Shown here: positions 9,369-17,672 of the stretch, piece by piece
Layout of the letters: each line of letters starts with the position of its first letter
Position numbering within the stretch: the first letter of the stretch is position 1
Assembly (NCBI GenBank): GCA_021737785.1
Contig: JAIPDI010000016.1
Location: 32,267-96,266, forward strand
From: Deltaproteobacteria bacterium
Lineage (GTDB): Bacteria > Desulfobacterota > DSM-4660 > Desulfatiglandales > Desulfatiglandaceae
Length of the DNA: 64,000 bases
Direction: 5' to 3'
The notes under the pieces: model-generated
Seen by the model: the letters and a program-made list of their open reading frames with translations, nothing else
Told to the model about the DNA's origin: nothing
The model's database searches: none
Translations under genes and position numbers: made by a program

Positions 9369-9893
9369 TCAACCGAGCAGGAGACGGACAACCTGCGGCA
9401 GGCAATCTTCCACCCACTGATCAAGCAGTTCATAGGGGGTCGCGTTTATGGGATGGGGAATGACCACAAACGGATAATCGGGAAACCCGTGGGCTACAGC
9501 CATGGCCTTTCCTGATGAGGTGAAGGGTTCCGTGCAGATGACGGCGGCCGGAATCCCAAACTGTTCCATGATGATTCCGTCGAGCACACTGCCCGAACTG
9601 CATGAACCTCAGTCCCCGATCCCGGCCACCACCACTTGCGCCTTTTCCGCCAATTGCCGTGCCGCATCCTCGGAAACCCCATGGGAAGGGGACGGCTTCT
9701 TGAGAAGGATCTCACCTTCAAATCCGTGCAGATGTTTCAGCCGGCGCCCAATCCCTTTCAGCAGGTAATCGGAATTCCGCTTCCCATTATCAATGAGCCC
9801 CAGCGTAAGTCCTTTCAGGGACGCAGGCCGGGGCGCCGTGTCAAAGGCTGTCTTGACGGGCGCATTGGTGGGATCCAGCACTGTAATGGACAT
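9369..9893 (-). CDS. UGSC family selenoprotein (in-frame TGA decoded as selenocysteine)
   Basis: Two adjacent minus-strand frames (9609-9893 and 9369-9587) are one gene interrupted by a TGA at 9609-9611. Read through, they give 174 residues with the motif U95-G-S-C98, followed by SSGS. This is the hallmark UGSC motif of a known family of selenoproteins and their Cys homologues. Sequence on both sides stays coherent (VVVAGIGD before, VLDGIIMEQFG after). The bases just after the TGA can form a short hairpin (stem around CATGC/GCAGTG, loop AGTTCGG), as expected for a bacterial SECIS. The ATG has a good ribosome-binding site (AGGGGAG). The likely function is a redox enzyme of unknown substrate, acting with the upstream partner gene 61 bp away. 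Confidence 0.85.
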
Positions 9894-9954
9894 ATCTATC
9901 TCCCCTTATTCTGTTTCACTGTTTCAAGAATTCCAACGGAATCCCGGTGACCGT

Positions 9955-11001
9955 TCAGGTGTCGCCTGCGCAAGGCGGACCGATCGATTCACTAACCGCC
10001 CTGGACATCTTCCGGTTGAACCATCCGAACATGCATGCTGAAAACCTTCCAGCAACTCCTCCGGCCATGATCAGCAGGATCCGGTCCGGGGCGGAAACGG
10101 CCCGGACCATCTTTTCTTCATCTTCCGATGTCAGGGGGGTCTCATCCAGCCCCCCTCTTTTCAGGTCCGCCAGGGGGCGGCAGGCCTTTTCAAAGAGATA
10201 TTCCTGCACCCCCTTTTTCGTCCAGCCCCCCTTAATGAGGGTTTGATAGTGTTCAGGACAGATAATCACCGCGCATTCAACATCTCCCCCCATGTTGAAA
10301 CTCCCCAGAGCCCGCATTCGGTCGGCAATGGTGTTCAGGATGTTTTCCGGTTTCAATGCGCTGTGGTTCTGGATCTGGTTGGGGCCCTCGGCAGCGAAAA
10401 CAGTGACGGCGCTCGTTTCCCTCGGGAGTCCCCGAACCACATGAAGCGGTTCCCATTGGCTGTCTTGTTCGCTGAAACAGAAGGTGTACTTCCCCGGATG
10501 CCCAAGGGTCGTCCTGTCGAACTCTCTCCCTCCGAGGTTGTACAGGGCGAGTCTGACGGCCCTCCCGATGGTGGCGTTGGCACGATATCCGGGAGCCATG
10601 AGATTTTGACCGTTGTTGAGGCCCAATTCCTCTGAGATTGGACCATTGACCACCATCAGAATTCCCGCCCCGGCGGTGCTCGCCGTGACCCCGTGCAGTC
10701 CGAATTCAGGACGGGATATGCCGCGTACGGCCGCAACCACCACGGGAAAGTACTCCGGAAGGCATCCGGCCATGACTGCATTGATGGCGACCTTTTCCGC
10801 AGTAAACACCCTGTTTCGCTCGGGAATGGCCCCCAGGAGGTCCCCCGGTTCCAGCCCGGCGGCGTCAAGAAACCGGAGCACCTTGTCTTTGGTGGGAGGA
10901 ACCACCGGGAGCCCGTCTGTCCATCCCTTTTGAAAAAAGATGTCTATGGCGTGATCAAGGCTTTCACACTCTATGGGTTGGGATACGAGACCCTGTTTCA
11001 T
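9955..11001 (-). CDS. Conserved protein encoded beside the UGSC selenoprotein
   Basis: 348 residues, soluble, no signal peptide. Conserved-looking segments include GWTDGLPVVPPT near the start, GLHGVTASTAGAGI, NGPISEELGLNNGQN and IMAGGVAG near the C-terminus. I do not recognise a characterised enzyme family. From general knowledge, proteins of this type accompany UGSC (seleno)proteins, and the gene order here (this gene, 61 bp, then the selenoprotein) fits a two-subunit system. The role is inferred to be the larger subunit of a redox complex. The TGA stop at 9955-9957 is followed by only 13 codons to the next stop, so it is read as a true stop rather than a second selenocysteine codon. Confidence 0.75.
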   Translation of the reverse strand: MKQGLVSQPIECESLDHAIDIFFQKGWTDGLPVVPPTKDKVLRFLDAAGLEPGDLLGAIPERNRVFTAEKVAINAVMAGCLPEYFPVVVAAVRGISRPEFGLHGVTASTAGAGILMVVNGPISEELGLNNGQNLMAPGYRANATIGRAVRLALYNLGGREFDRTTLGHPGKYTFCFSEQDSQWEPLHVVRGLPRETSAVTVFAAEGPNQIQNHSALKPENILNTIADRMRALGSFNMGGDVECAVIICPEHYQTLIKGGWTKKGVQEYLFEKACRPLADLKRGGLDETPLTSEDEEKMVRAVSAPDRILLIMAGGVAGRFSACMFGWFNRKMSRAVSESIGPPCAGDT

Positions 11002-11391
11002 GGAACAATTCCTCTCCGATGAAATGATTCAGCGTTTCCGGCCGCTTCCCGTACCTGATAATCAAGGATCCGGGCATATCCTTCCATTACAATCCTCAGA
11101 AACAGACGGCTTGTGTGTTTCCTCTGATGGGCATGCTGTTTTTATGATGTGACCAATAATGTAGAGGAGGTCTTTGAATAATACAAGAACATTTTCTCCC
11201 AGGGCGTGCATCATATGGAGACGGATGGACTTGCATTCAGCACCCTATGATCACTCCAACGCAGGCGATTAATCTCACCCTGCAGTGCCCACGGCCGTTG
11301 CAATGGTCTTTGAAATCTTCAGCCGGTATCCTGGGATACCCGAAACAAAATGCGGCACGGCAAACCTCACCATCAGAGCAGGCCGTGATCT
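11002..11391. other. Intergenic stretch, no gene seen
   Basis: This 390-bp gap lies between the UGSC partner gene and the SRPBCC gene. No convincing coding frame, repeat or RNA was found. The promoter for the UGSC operon (leftward) should be near 11010-11150. Confidence 0.4.
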
Positions 11392-11940
11392 TCAGCGGGC
11401 GCGGTATTTTGCGCTCCGGTGAAAAAGGATGTCGGGGGGAATCTGTGACGGTGCTTTACCACCGGAAGTTATCCATCGAACCACTTTTACCCAGGGCGAC
11501 CACGCCCGGATTTGCGGAATCATTCCAAGCGACGCCTGAGCAGTGGCAAGAGCGTCCTCAAGCAATGCATCATGCAGAGACCTGATAAATAGCGGCCAGG
11601 TCAAACAGGCGGAGCCGTGCAATGACATCTCTATGGTGTGCCGCAATACCACAGACTGTTGCGTCCGCTTCACAACCTCGTATCGGTGAAATCCATTAAA
11701 TCCTTTTGGGTAGGTGAAGCGAAATTTGACGGATTGTCCGGGGTCGTATTCCTCAACATAATATTTGATGGGACCATGTCCGCCTTTTGCACCGATGCTG
11801 AGCGGACGATCGAGTTTCATGCGGGGCCATGAATGGTTCGGCCACAGGCGGTCATCCTCTGAGGCGAGTGAGTCAATGAGCGCCCCCACCTGCTCGCGAC
11901 CGGCTTTGAGTTCGCGTTCGTGAACATTGATTACTTTCAT
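11392..11940 (-). CDS. SRPBCC (START/polyketide cyclase-like) family protein
   Basis: 182 residues. The sequence follows the SRPBCC helix-grip pattern: an N-terminal strand (VINVHERELKAG), a segment with WPNHSWPRMKLDRPL, alternating strands ending in VKFRFTYPKGFNGFHRYEVV and VVLRHTIEMSL, and a long C-terminal helix (LFIRSLHDALLEDALATAQ). Such proteins bind hydrophobic ligands or act as cyclases or lyases; the ligand cannot be told here. It stands alone between the UGSC partner gene and the Cys-rich membrane protein gene. Family assignment is by fold pattern only. Confidence 0.7.
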   Translation of the reverse strand: MKVINVHERELKAGREQVGALIDSLASEDDRLWPNHSWPRMKLDRPLSIGAKGGHGPIKYYVEEYDPGQSVKFRFTYPKGFNGFHRYEVVKRTQQSVVLRHTIEMSLHGSACLTWPLFIRSLHDALLEDALATAQASLGMIPQIRAWSPWVKVVRWITSGGKAPSQIPPDILFHRSAKYRAR

Positions 11941-12086
11941 TGTTGTGATCCTAGCAGTCTGTCGGTCTTAACGTCCCAATTGGGTCTCTCCCTCACTTGA
12001 TCGGTTCGGCTATCCAGAATTACCTCAAGGCTGCCATTCTATTGCGCAAAGAAATGACCGAAGTCCCGAAGATCTTCCCTTTGTGC

Positions 12087-12596
12087 CTATTTTAAAGGTT
12101 CTTGAGACTGGCTCTTAACCGCCTCGGGGACCCTGTTCACCGGGCATTCATGGTAGATGCAGCGGTCACATTCATTGCGATAGATGGTGGCGCCGAACCC
12201 GGCCAGAGACAGCAGGTAGAGGATCAGGAGGCCGGGTTCCCTGAATAACCAGAATAAGGGGAAGATCAACAGCACCGCGGGCGCGCCGAAGACCACCGCC
12301 TTGTCAACCCAATTGAGCGCTCCGGGCCTTGGACTGAAGAGCTTGGGAAGGCCCCAGAAAAAAATGCACTTGAGGTATCCATCCTCCCGCGTGTAATGGG
12401 GACAGCGGGTGCAATAAAATTTCAGGATGAGCACGGTCATGGCCGCAGTGACCCCCACAAAGAGGACAGCCCAGAACACGGAATGTCTCAGGATCGCAAG
12501 GATTGCCGTTAAGACCGGGACCGCCAAAAGGCATGTGTAGTACAGAAAGTCCCTGAAACGGTAGTGCGTCCTCATTTGGTCCCGGGAAGTTATCAT
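12087..12596 (-). CDS. Cysteine-rich four-helix membrane protein
   Basis: 169 residues from the ATG at 12596, chosen because AAAGGAGG sits just upstream; the longer frame overlaps the SET gene without a ribosome-binding site. Hydrophobic segments appear at about 17-35, 38-57, 93-112 and 116-135. Two cysteine clusters follow helix pairs: CTRCPHYTREDGYLKC and NECDRCIYHECPVN. They could bind a metal or an iron-sulfur cluster at the membrane surface. It lies 26 bp downstream of the SET-domain gene on the same strand, so the two are likely an operon. I do not recognise a characterised family. Confidence 0.75.
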   Translation of the reverse strand: MITSRDQMRTHYRFRDFLYYTCLLAVPVLTAILAILRHSVFWAVLFVGVTAAMTVLILKFYCTRCPHYTREDGYLKCIFFWGLPKLFSPRPGALNWVDKAVVFGAPAVLLIFPLFWLFREPGLLILYLLSLAGFGATIYRNECDRCIYHECPVNRVPEAVKSQSQEPLK

Positions 12597-12622
12597 GATT
12601 GCCTCCTTTGGATATGAATCCG

Positions 12623-13135
12623 TCATGAATTGCGCATTGCAATCCTTTTCAGCAGGTAGGAGCTGAAATAGCCGCCGTATCTTTCTTGAAGCGCTTTTAT
12701 CTTCCAGTCCTCTCCCGTCACGATCCCCCTGCACAGGCGCGACCCGCACCGACACCTCAGTTCATACTTCAGGCTTCGTGCCATGGCATAGTCGTGACAG
12801 AGCTCCTCGCCTGCATGGATATCGCGCATGGCAACATATGTGATCTGACCGTCAAAACCGACATTGGGATCGCAGGAGTGATTGATGAAGATCACCATGT
12901 CCTCCACTTCCGCCAGAATTCGGGGGCCCAGAAAGAAATCATCGTGGATCTGGAGCGTATAGTCCCCCAAAGATCTGGTAAGCCCGGACACCTCCTCAGC
13001 CCTGAGGATGTGTCCCGCCTTTACCGCTACCACATCCCCTTTGAGGATGTCCTCGCGTGCAAACAGACCCCGTCCCCCTAAGGGGCTGGTCCTGACTTCG
13101 CTTTTGGGAGAGCGGTATGTCCTGATCCTTTTCAA
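12623..13135 (-). CDS. SET domain protein (putative lysine methyltransferase)
   Basis: 170 residues with a compact SET domain. TSPLGGRGLFAREDILKGDVV is the SET-N start, FINHSCDPNVG is the SAM/active-site NHS motif, and GEELCHDYAM carries the catalytic tyrosine. A post-SET cysteine group CRCGSRLCRG follows. SET enzymes transfer methyl from SAM to lysine; bacterial substrates are rarely known. The sequence is complete and not visibly degraded. It is upstream of, and probably co-transcribed with, the Cys-rich membrane protein gene. A eukaryotic-like origin by transfer is possible but cannot be shown here. Confidence 0.9.
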   Translation of the reverse strand: MKRIRTYRSPKSEVRTSPLGGRGLFAREDILKGDVVAVKAGHILRAEEVSGLTRSLGDYTLQIHDDFFLGPRILAEVEDMVIFINHSCDPNVGFDGQITYVAMRDIHAGEELCHDYAMARSLKYELRCRCGSRLCRGIVTGEDWKIKALQERYGGYFSSYLLKRIAMRNS

Positions 13136-13836
13136 GGCCTCAGTTGACTCCCATCAGGGCAACCATAGGCCGTTGCTTGTGTTGGTTGCTGCCGAGGACT
13201 GCTATCGAGGCCGGGGAATACCCTGTCAGGGCCGTGGCGCCGTCTCCATTCAGTGCTTTGTTGCTCCGGTTCCATATACCTTCTCACCTCCTTGGATCAG
13301 TTCGTGCATTTTATCAATGATGAACTGACGCTGTTCCCTGCAGTCAACCTAATACCAGCGTTCCCTGTTTTTCGCGACGGAGGTCATGGTTTGTGGCTCA
13401 TATCTTTCGGTTAAAGGATATTTGCTGGGTATCATATTGCAAAATTAAGTGATGTCAAGGAAAATTGACGTGAGGAGGAGGGCGTTTCTTTGTTGATAAG
13501 TTTATGTGAATCGGGTATTCGGGAGGTATGCCTCGCCACGGACCCTTAGATGCGCCTTTTGTCCTTCGCCATATGATCATTTGAGGAGTCGAGCAGAACG
13601 GTCCTGATCGCGCCGATCATGCGCAGGCGCTTGGCGGCCATACGGTGGATGAGGGTCAACCGGAGGCATGACCGGCAAATGGGGCATCGCCGGTCCGTCC
13701 GGCGCATTGGGAATGATCCGGACTTGATTACAACCGGCGAAGTGGGTCTCATCGGGCCCGAAAGAAGTCAGCATTAACATAACGCATTCAGTCCGCACCA
13801 CAATGGAAGGACCGGCTAAAGGGAGGCGTTTTCTTC
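13136..13836. other. Intergenic stretch, no convincing gene
   Basis: This 700-bp gap separates the SET gene (leftward) from the Old Yellow Enzyme gene (rightward). Short frames around 13546-13801 on the minus strand have no family match I can see and overlap each other. A 22-base segment at 13345-13366 recurs with two mismatches at 15089-15110. The region may be decayed coding DNA. Confidence 0.4.
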
Positions 13837-14949
13837 ATGAGCAAGCTGTTTGAACCCGGAACAATACAAGGGATGGTGCTGTCGAACCGATTCGTCCGTT
13901 CGGCCACCTGGGAAGGCATGGCGGCCGAGGACGGTGCGGTGACCCCGAAACTGATCCAAACCATGGTTGCGCTGGTCAAGGGGCGAGTGGGGATGATCAT
14001 CTCCTCTCACGCCTACATTCGCGAGGAAGGCCAGGCCGGACCCTGGCAGATCGGTGTGTACAAAGATGAACTGATCCATGGACTAAAAGAGATGGCCGCG
14101 GCCGTCCACGAAAACGGGGGCAAGATCGTCATGCAACTCGCTCATGCAGGGTGTTTTGCCGCCCAAAGCGTCACGGGAACCGCGGCCTGGGCGGCTTCGG
14201 ACTTCGAAGGCCTGGGAAAGACGCCCCGCCATGAGATGACCGTCGACGATATCCAGAGCGTCACACTATCATTTGCCGAAGCGGCCAGGAGGGCCAAGAC
14301 GGCAGGATTCGACGGAGTGCAGATCCATAGCGCCCATGGATACCTCCTCAGCCAATTCCTGTCCCCTCTGTACAATCGACGCAGGGATGATTACGGCGGC
14401 AGCATCGAAAACAGGGCCAGATTCCTTCTTGGGGTGCTCCGTGCCATCCGCAACGCCGTGGGCGAGGCTTTCCCGATTCTGGCAAAGCTCAATTGCGGTG
14501 ACTTTGTCGAGGGTGGCCTGAATACAGATGATGCGATCCAGGTGGGCCGGATGTTGGCGGACGCAGGACTGGACGCCCTGGAGATCAGCGGCGGACTGCT
14601 CACGGGGGGCCGCATGAACCCCAGCCGAGTGGTCAAAAGCGAGGAGCAGGAGGCCTATTTCAAGAACGAAGCCCGGGCCTTCCGCGAGGAGTTAGGTATT
14701 CCTCTGATCCTGGTGGGGGGCATAAGGTCTTTCGAAACGGCCGAAAAGCTATTGGATGACGGGACAGTGGATTTTATTTCCATGAGCCGTCCCTTTATTC
14801 GCGAGCCTGACCTTGTAAACCGTTGGAAGTCCGGCGATCGCCGCAAGGCCCTTTGCAGGTCGGACAACGCCTGCTTCAAACCGGGCATGGAAGGTAAGGG
14901 CATCTACTGCGTCACTGCCGAGGTGGAAAAGGCGAAATCCGAAGATTAG
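13837..14949 (+). CDS. NADH:flavin oxidoreductase, Old Yellow Enzyme family
   Basis: 370 residues forming a single FMN-binding TIM barrel with no C-terminal flavodoxin/FAD extension, so it is the short OYE type rather than the dienoyl-CoA reductase type. Motifs: LSNRFVRSATWEGMA near the start, VMQLAHAG, GFDGVQIHSAHGYLLSQFLSP (the HxxH-type substrate/FMN region), YNRRRDDYGGSIENR, and the phosphate-binding VGGIRS / ISMSRPFIREP. It reduces activated C=C bonds with NAD(P)H. CRSDNACFKPG near the C-terminus retains cysteines seen in some anaerobe members. It stands alone. A hairpin with no T-run lies downstream at 14994-15033. Confidence 0.92.
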   Translation: MSKLFEPGTIQGMVLSNRFVRSATWEGMAAEDGAVTPKLIQTMVALVKGRVGMIISSHAYIREEGQAGPWQIGVYKDELIHGLKEMAAAVHENGGKIVMQLAHAGCFAAQSVTGTAAWAASDFEGLGKTPRHEMTVDDIQSVTLSFAEAARRAKTAGFDGVQIHSAHGYLLSQFLSPLYNRRRDDYGGSIENRARFLLGVLRAIRNAVGEAFPILAKLNCGDFVEGGLNTDDAIQVGRMLADAGLDALEISGGLLTGGRMNPSRVVKSEEQEAYFKNEARAFREELGIPLILVGGIRSFETAEKLLDDGTVDFISMSRPFIREPDLVNRWKSGDRRKALCRSDNACFKPGMEGKGIYCVTAEVEKAKSED

Positions 14950-15185
14950 TGCACTTGATCGTAAATACGGTCACACATGATGCGCGCTGATTTTGATTCC
15001 ACGGTTTTCGCCCGTCTCGGCGAAAAGGAATCAGAAAAGAGATCGGCTGTCCATTTCCCCAAACGTTACAGTTGGCCCTGTCGTCAGCCAACCTAAAACC
15101 AGCGTTGCCTCAATATGCCAGCCAGTTGTCTTCAGTTGCCTTGGTCCGGCCCATTTCACAACTAAATGCCGCTTTGCCTCCCCAT

Positions 15186-15383
15186 TTAAGCGGGAACTGA
15201 ATATCTTTTCTCTCTGAAATGGACCTTTGCCCTCTGGCACCGAGGGCATGTCAACTGATCGCGAAGATCTTCAAAAGGGGTCCCTGGATCGCAGCCTATT
15301 TCCTTGCAACCCTTCTCAGGATCATACTCATAACCGCAGGGACACTGATAGCGGTGAACCTTCCTATATTTCTGATCGGCCAT
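15186..15383 (-). CDS. Rubredoxin-like protein with shortened first metal-binding loop
   Basis: 65 residues from the ATG at 15383, preceded by GGGGGA; an in-frame GTG eight codons upstream is possible but less likely. The fold pattern is rubredoxin: an aromatic strand (YQCPCGYEYDPEKG), the PGTPFEDL loop, and a second pair CPRC followed by the K..F end. Canonical rubredoxin has CxxCG first, but here it reads CPCG, one residue shorter. The protein may therefore still bind iron or zinc with altered geometry, or use one of the extra cysteines at KGCKEIGC. It is likely a small electron-transfer or metal-binding protein. Confidence 0.75.
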   Translation of the reverse strand: MADQKYRKVHRYQCPCGYEYDPEKGCKEIGCDPGTPFEDLRDQLTCPRCQRAKVHFREKRYSVPA

Positions 15384-15591
15384 TTTTCCCCCTTCTCCCT
15401 GTGACACATTGAGCGTATCAGACTGAAGACTTGGACCTCTTCTCTGACATTCCTAAAGACTACCGGTCATCGGATCTGCCGTTGGCTCCATATATTTCGG
15501 CAAAGGGCAACAGTAAACGTTTTTTTACACACTTAAAATGTTAAGGATGTCCCTGCCGGTGATCAGCCGCGCGTGTAACGAGTCGGCCGAA

Positions 15592-16791
15592 TCACATCGT
15601 TATGCCGTCCTTCATTTGTGTCGATGAAACTACTTCAATCCAATTCAGCATGACGTCAAGGGCAAGACCTATGTTCCCGATCTGACAATGATTATGGGCC
15701 TGATTCTCTTTTGTGAAGACCCTGGCGGTTACCGACTTGGCACTTGTCAGTGCTTTCACCTGCAGGTCGTGCATCTTAAACGGGACGAAATGATCGTCTT
15801 TCCCCGTGAGAATCAGTACATCCTGTTTCACCAGATCGGAATGAAGGTTATTTGCATTGAGATTTAGCATCAAATCGGTCGCTTCTATCGGCTCCTGTGC
15901 ATTGGCGATATACATCAAATTGCCGATCATCCACGCAGGCATTCCGCCACGCTCAATCATCCTCTTCATCTTGTAGTTCGATAGCTTTCTCAGGCGCGCA
16001 AAGAAAAATTTCCCCACCTTTTCCGCAACAACATTATGGAACTTGGCATAGTCGAAGGCGACGCTTGATGCGATCACACGGGCTATGCGCGGTTCAAATG
16101 CTGCGGCTCTAAAACAAAGGTATCCTCCCATCGATATTCCGAGCCACGTCACCGCGTTGAGATTGAAATAATCCAATATGGCTTTAGCGGGCTTTTCCCA
16201 TTCATAGTCAAAGGCGATCCCGTGCCTCCTGCGGGCCGCTCCTTGACCTGGGCCTTCAAAGCCGACAACGTCATAACCGTGTTCCGAAAAAACCACCATC
16301 ATTGAATAGAATTCCTCAATGAATGAATCGAATCCGCCATGGAGGACTATTGTGCCCTTTTTCGGCTGGCTTTTTGCGGGTACGCGCATTGCCGGCAGAG
16401 CGCTATCTCCGTATGGAACATTCGATCGTTCGATTGCGTCCTTTCCAAAGGCCCTGTCGAAACAATCTTTGAATTTATCATACAGCGCATTTTTTTCGGC
16501 GTTGTCCGTCAGAATATAAAACTCAGCCGCCCTGAAATAAAAAGCGGCATTAACAAAGCGTTCTTCTGTGACCGCCTTTTCTCCAAGCCTGATCATCTCG
16601 GTTTTCCAGTCATCAAAGGACGCTATTTTATGCCCAGCTTCCTGCATGTCTTCAAATCTGGCGTAGCCAAGGGAATACCATCTGTTGAGCTGGAAATTAA
16701 AGACCTGATCCCTATGGAATTTGTGGTATTGAGCTGGGAACTCAAACCTGCCGGAGCTAATGTTATCCATACCATTTCTCTCTTTTGGCAT
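15592..16791 (-). CDS. Alpha/beta hydrolase with N-terminal helical domain
   Basis: About 399 residues from the ATG at 16791, preceded by AAAGG; the frame is open to 16854, two bases after the tag stop, and a later start at 16770 is possible. The N-terminal 130 residues are helical (FFRAAEFYILTD region). The hydrolase core follows, with the oxyanion strand TIVLHGGFDSF and nucleophile elbow GISMGGY. An acid in LTGKDDHFVPF and a late histidine in QAHNHCQIG complete a likely triad. The layout resembles FrsA-like or PldB-like esterases. Substrate unknown. It is adjacent to and downstream of tag on the same strand. Confidence 0.82.
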   Translation of the reverse strand: MPKERNGMDNISSGRFEFPAQYHKFHRDQVFNFQLNRWYSLGYARFEDMQEAGHKIASFDDWKTEMIRLGEKAVTEERFVNAAFYFRAAEFYILTDNAEKNALYDKFKDCFDRAFGKDAIERSNVPYGDSALPAMRVPAKSQPKKGTIVLHGGFDSFIEEFYSMMVVFSEHGYDVVGFEGPGQGAARRRHGIAFDYEWEKPAKAILDYFNLNAVTWLGISMGGYLCFRAAAFEPRIARVIASSVAFDYAKFHNVVAEKVGKFFFARLRKLSNYKMKRMIERGGMPAWMIGNLMYIANAQEPIEATDLMLNLNANNLHSDLVKQDVLILTGKDDHFVPFKMHDLQVKALTSAKSVTARVFTKENQAHNHCQIGNIGLALDVMLNWIEVVSSTQMKDGITM

Positions 16792-16856
16792 AACACTGCC
16801 TTTCAGCGGGCGTCGTTTTTTGCCGCGATCCACTGCAAAAGCCTTCTTATGCATGA

Positions 16857-17414
16857 TTATCGGAATTCAGGGTATCTAAAACACGAGACTAAATGATCAT
16901 TCGCAAGGCCAACTGCCTGCATATATGCATATATGATGGTTGAACCAACGAAGGACATCCCTCTTTTTTTAAGGTCTTTGGAAAGTGCTTCGCTCTCGGC
17001 TGTTTTTGCAGGAACATCCTCGATCGTCTCTCGTTTGCCATTTATCGGTTTTCCACCCACAAACTCCCAAACAAAAGCATCAAAACTGCCGAATTCTTTC
17101 TGTATATTTATGAACACAATCGCGTTCTTTCTCGTGGCAAACACCTTAAGGCGATTGCGAATAATCCCTGGATTTTTCAACTGTTCTTCGAGTTCAGCAT
17201 CAGTCATACGGGCGACCTTTTCAGGATCAAATCCCTTGAATACCTTACGATATGCCTCCCTTTTGCGCAAAACAGTTTCCCAACTCAATCCAGCCTGAGT
17301 ACCCTCCAATATAAGCATTTCAAAATGTTTTCGGTCATCGTGTACTGGCACACCCCATTCTTCATCATGATAATGTTCCAAGGGGTTTGAATTAGCCCAA
17401 TCACATCGCTTCAT
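16857..17414 (-). CDS. tag: DNA-3-methyladenine glycosylase I
   Basis: 185 residues from the ATG at 17414 (AAGGGATG upstream). This start puts the zinc cysteine at position 4 (MKRCDW), as in E. coli Tag. Family motifs: YHDEEWGVP, the LEGTQAGLSWETVL segment with the catalytic-region glutamates, NPGIIRNRLK, and the terminal zinc ligands in NDHLVSCF. It excises 3-methyladenine from alkylated DNA in base-excision repair. The hydrolase gene follows immediately on the same strand. Confidence 0.95.
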   Translation of the reverse strand: MKRCDWANSNPLEHYHDEEWGVPVHDDRKHFEMLILEGTQAGLSWETVLRKREAYRKVFKGFDPEKVARMTDAELEEQLKNPGIIRNRLKVFATRKNAIVFINIQKEFGSFDAFVWEFVGGKPINGKRETIEDVPAKTAESEALSKDLKKRGMSFVGSTIIYAYMQAVGLANDHLVSCFRYPEFR

Positions 17415-17452
17415 ACATATACATCCCTTTTGCATAATCGCCGCGGATCAGC

Positions 17453-17496
17453 CATCATCGAGCATAGGCAAGCTTGCCTGCCTATGCCCGATGATG
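17453..17496. repeat. Palindromic hairpin between tag and aminotransferase gene
   Basis: CATCATCG at the left pairs with CGATGATG at the right, and the inner arms CATAGGCA and TGCCTATG pair exactly, giving a 44-base near-perfect hairpin. No T-run follows on either strand, so it is not a typical terminator. It may be a REP-like palindrome. Confidence 0.6.
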
Positions 17497-17672
17497 CCTG
17501 AATCCACTGGTGGTACCGACCGAAAGATATTCCTTGAGACGCTGGGAGAGGCCAGTGACCGGTTCACGGCTGCCATATATGCGTCTGTGCTCATTGTCAA
17601 CTCCTGTAGAGGGGCTATGCCCGGTGCAATTCACAAATCAAGATGACCCCAATCCCATAAACTCACGTGATG

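Noticed and set aside
9955..9957. A second selenocysteine codon at the end of the UGSC partner gene
   Set aside because: Only 13 codons follow before another stop and they show no family similarity, so TGA is read as a stop.
14994..15033. Intrinsic terminator after the Old Yellow Enzyme gene
   Set aside because: The hairpin is real (TTTTCGCC/GGCGAAAA) but no T-run follows on either strand.
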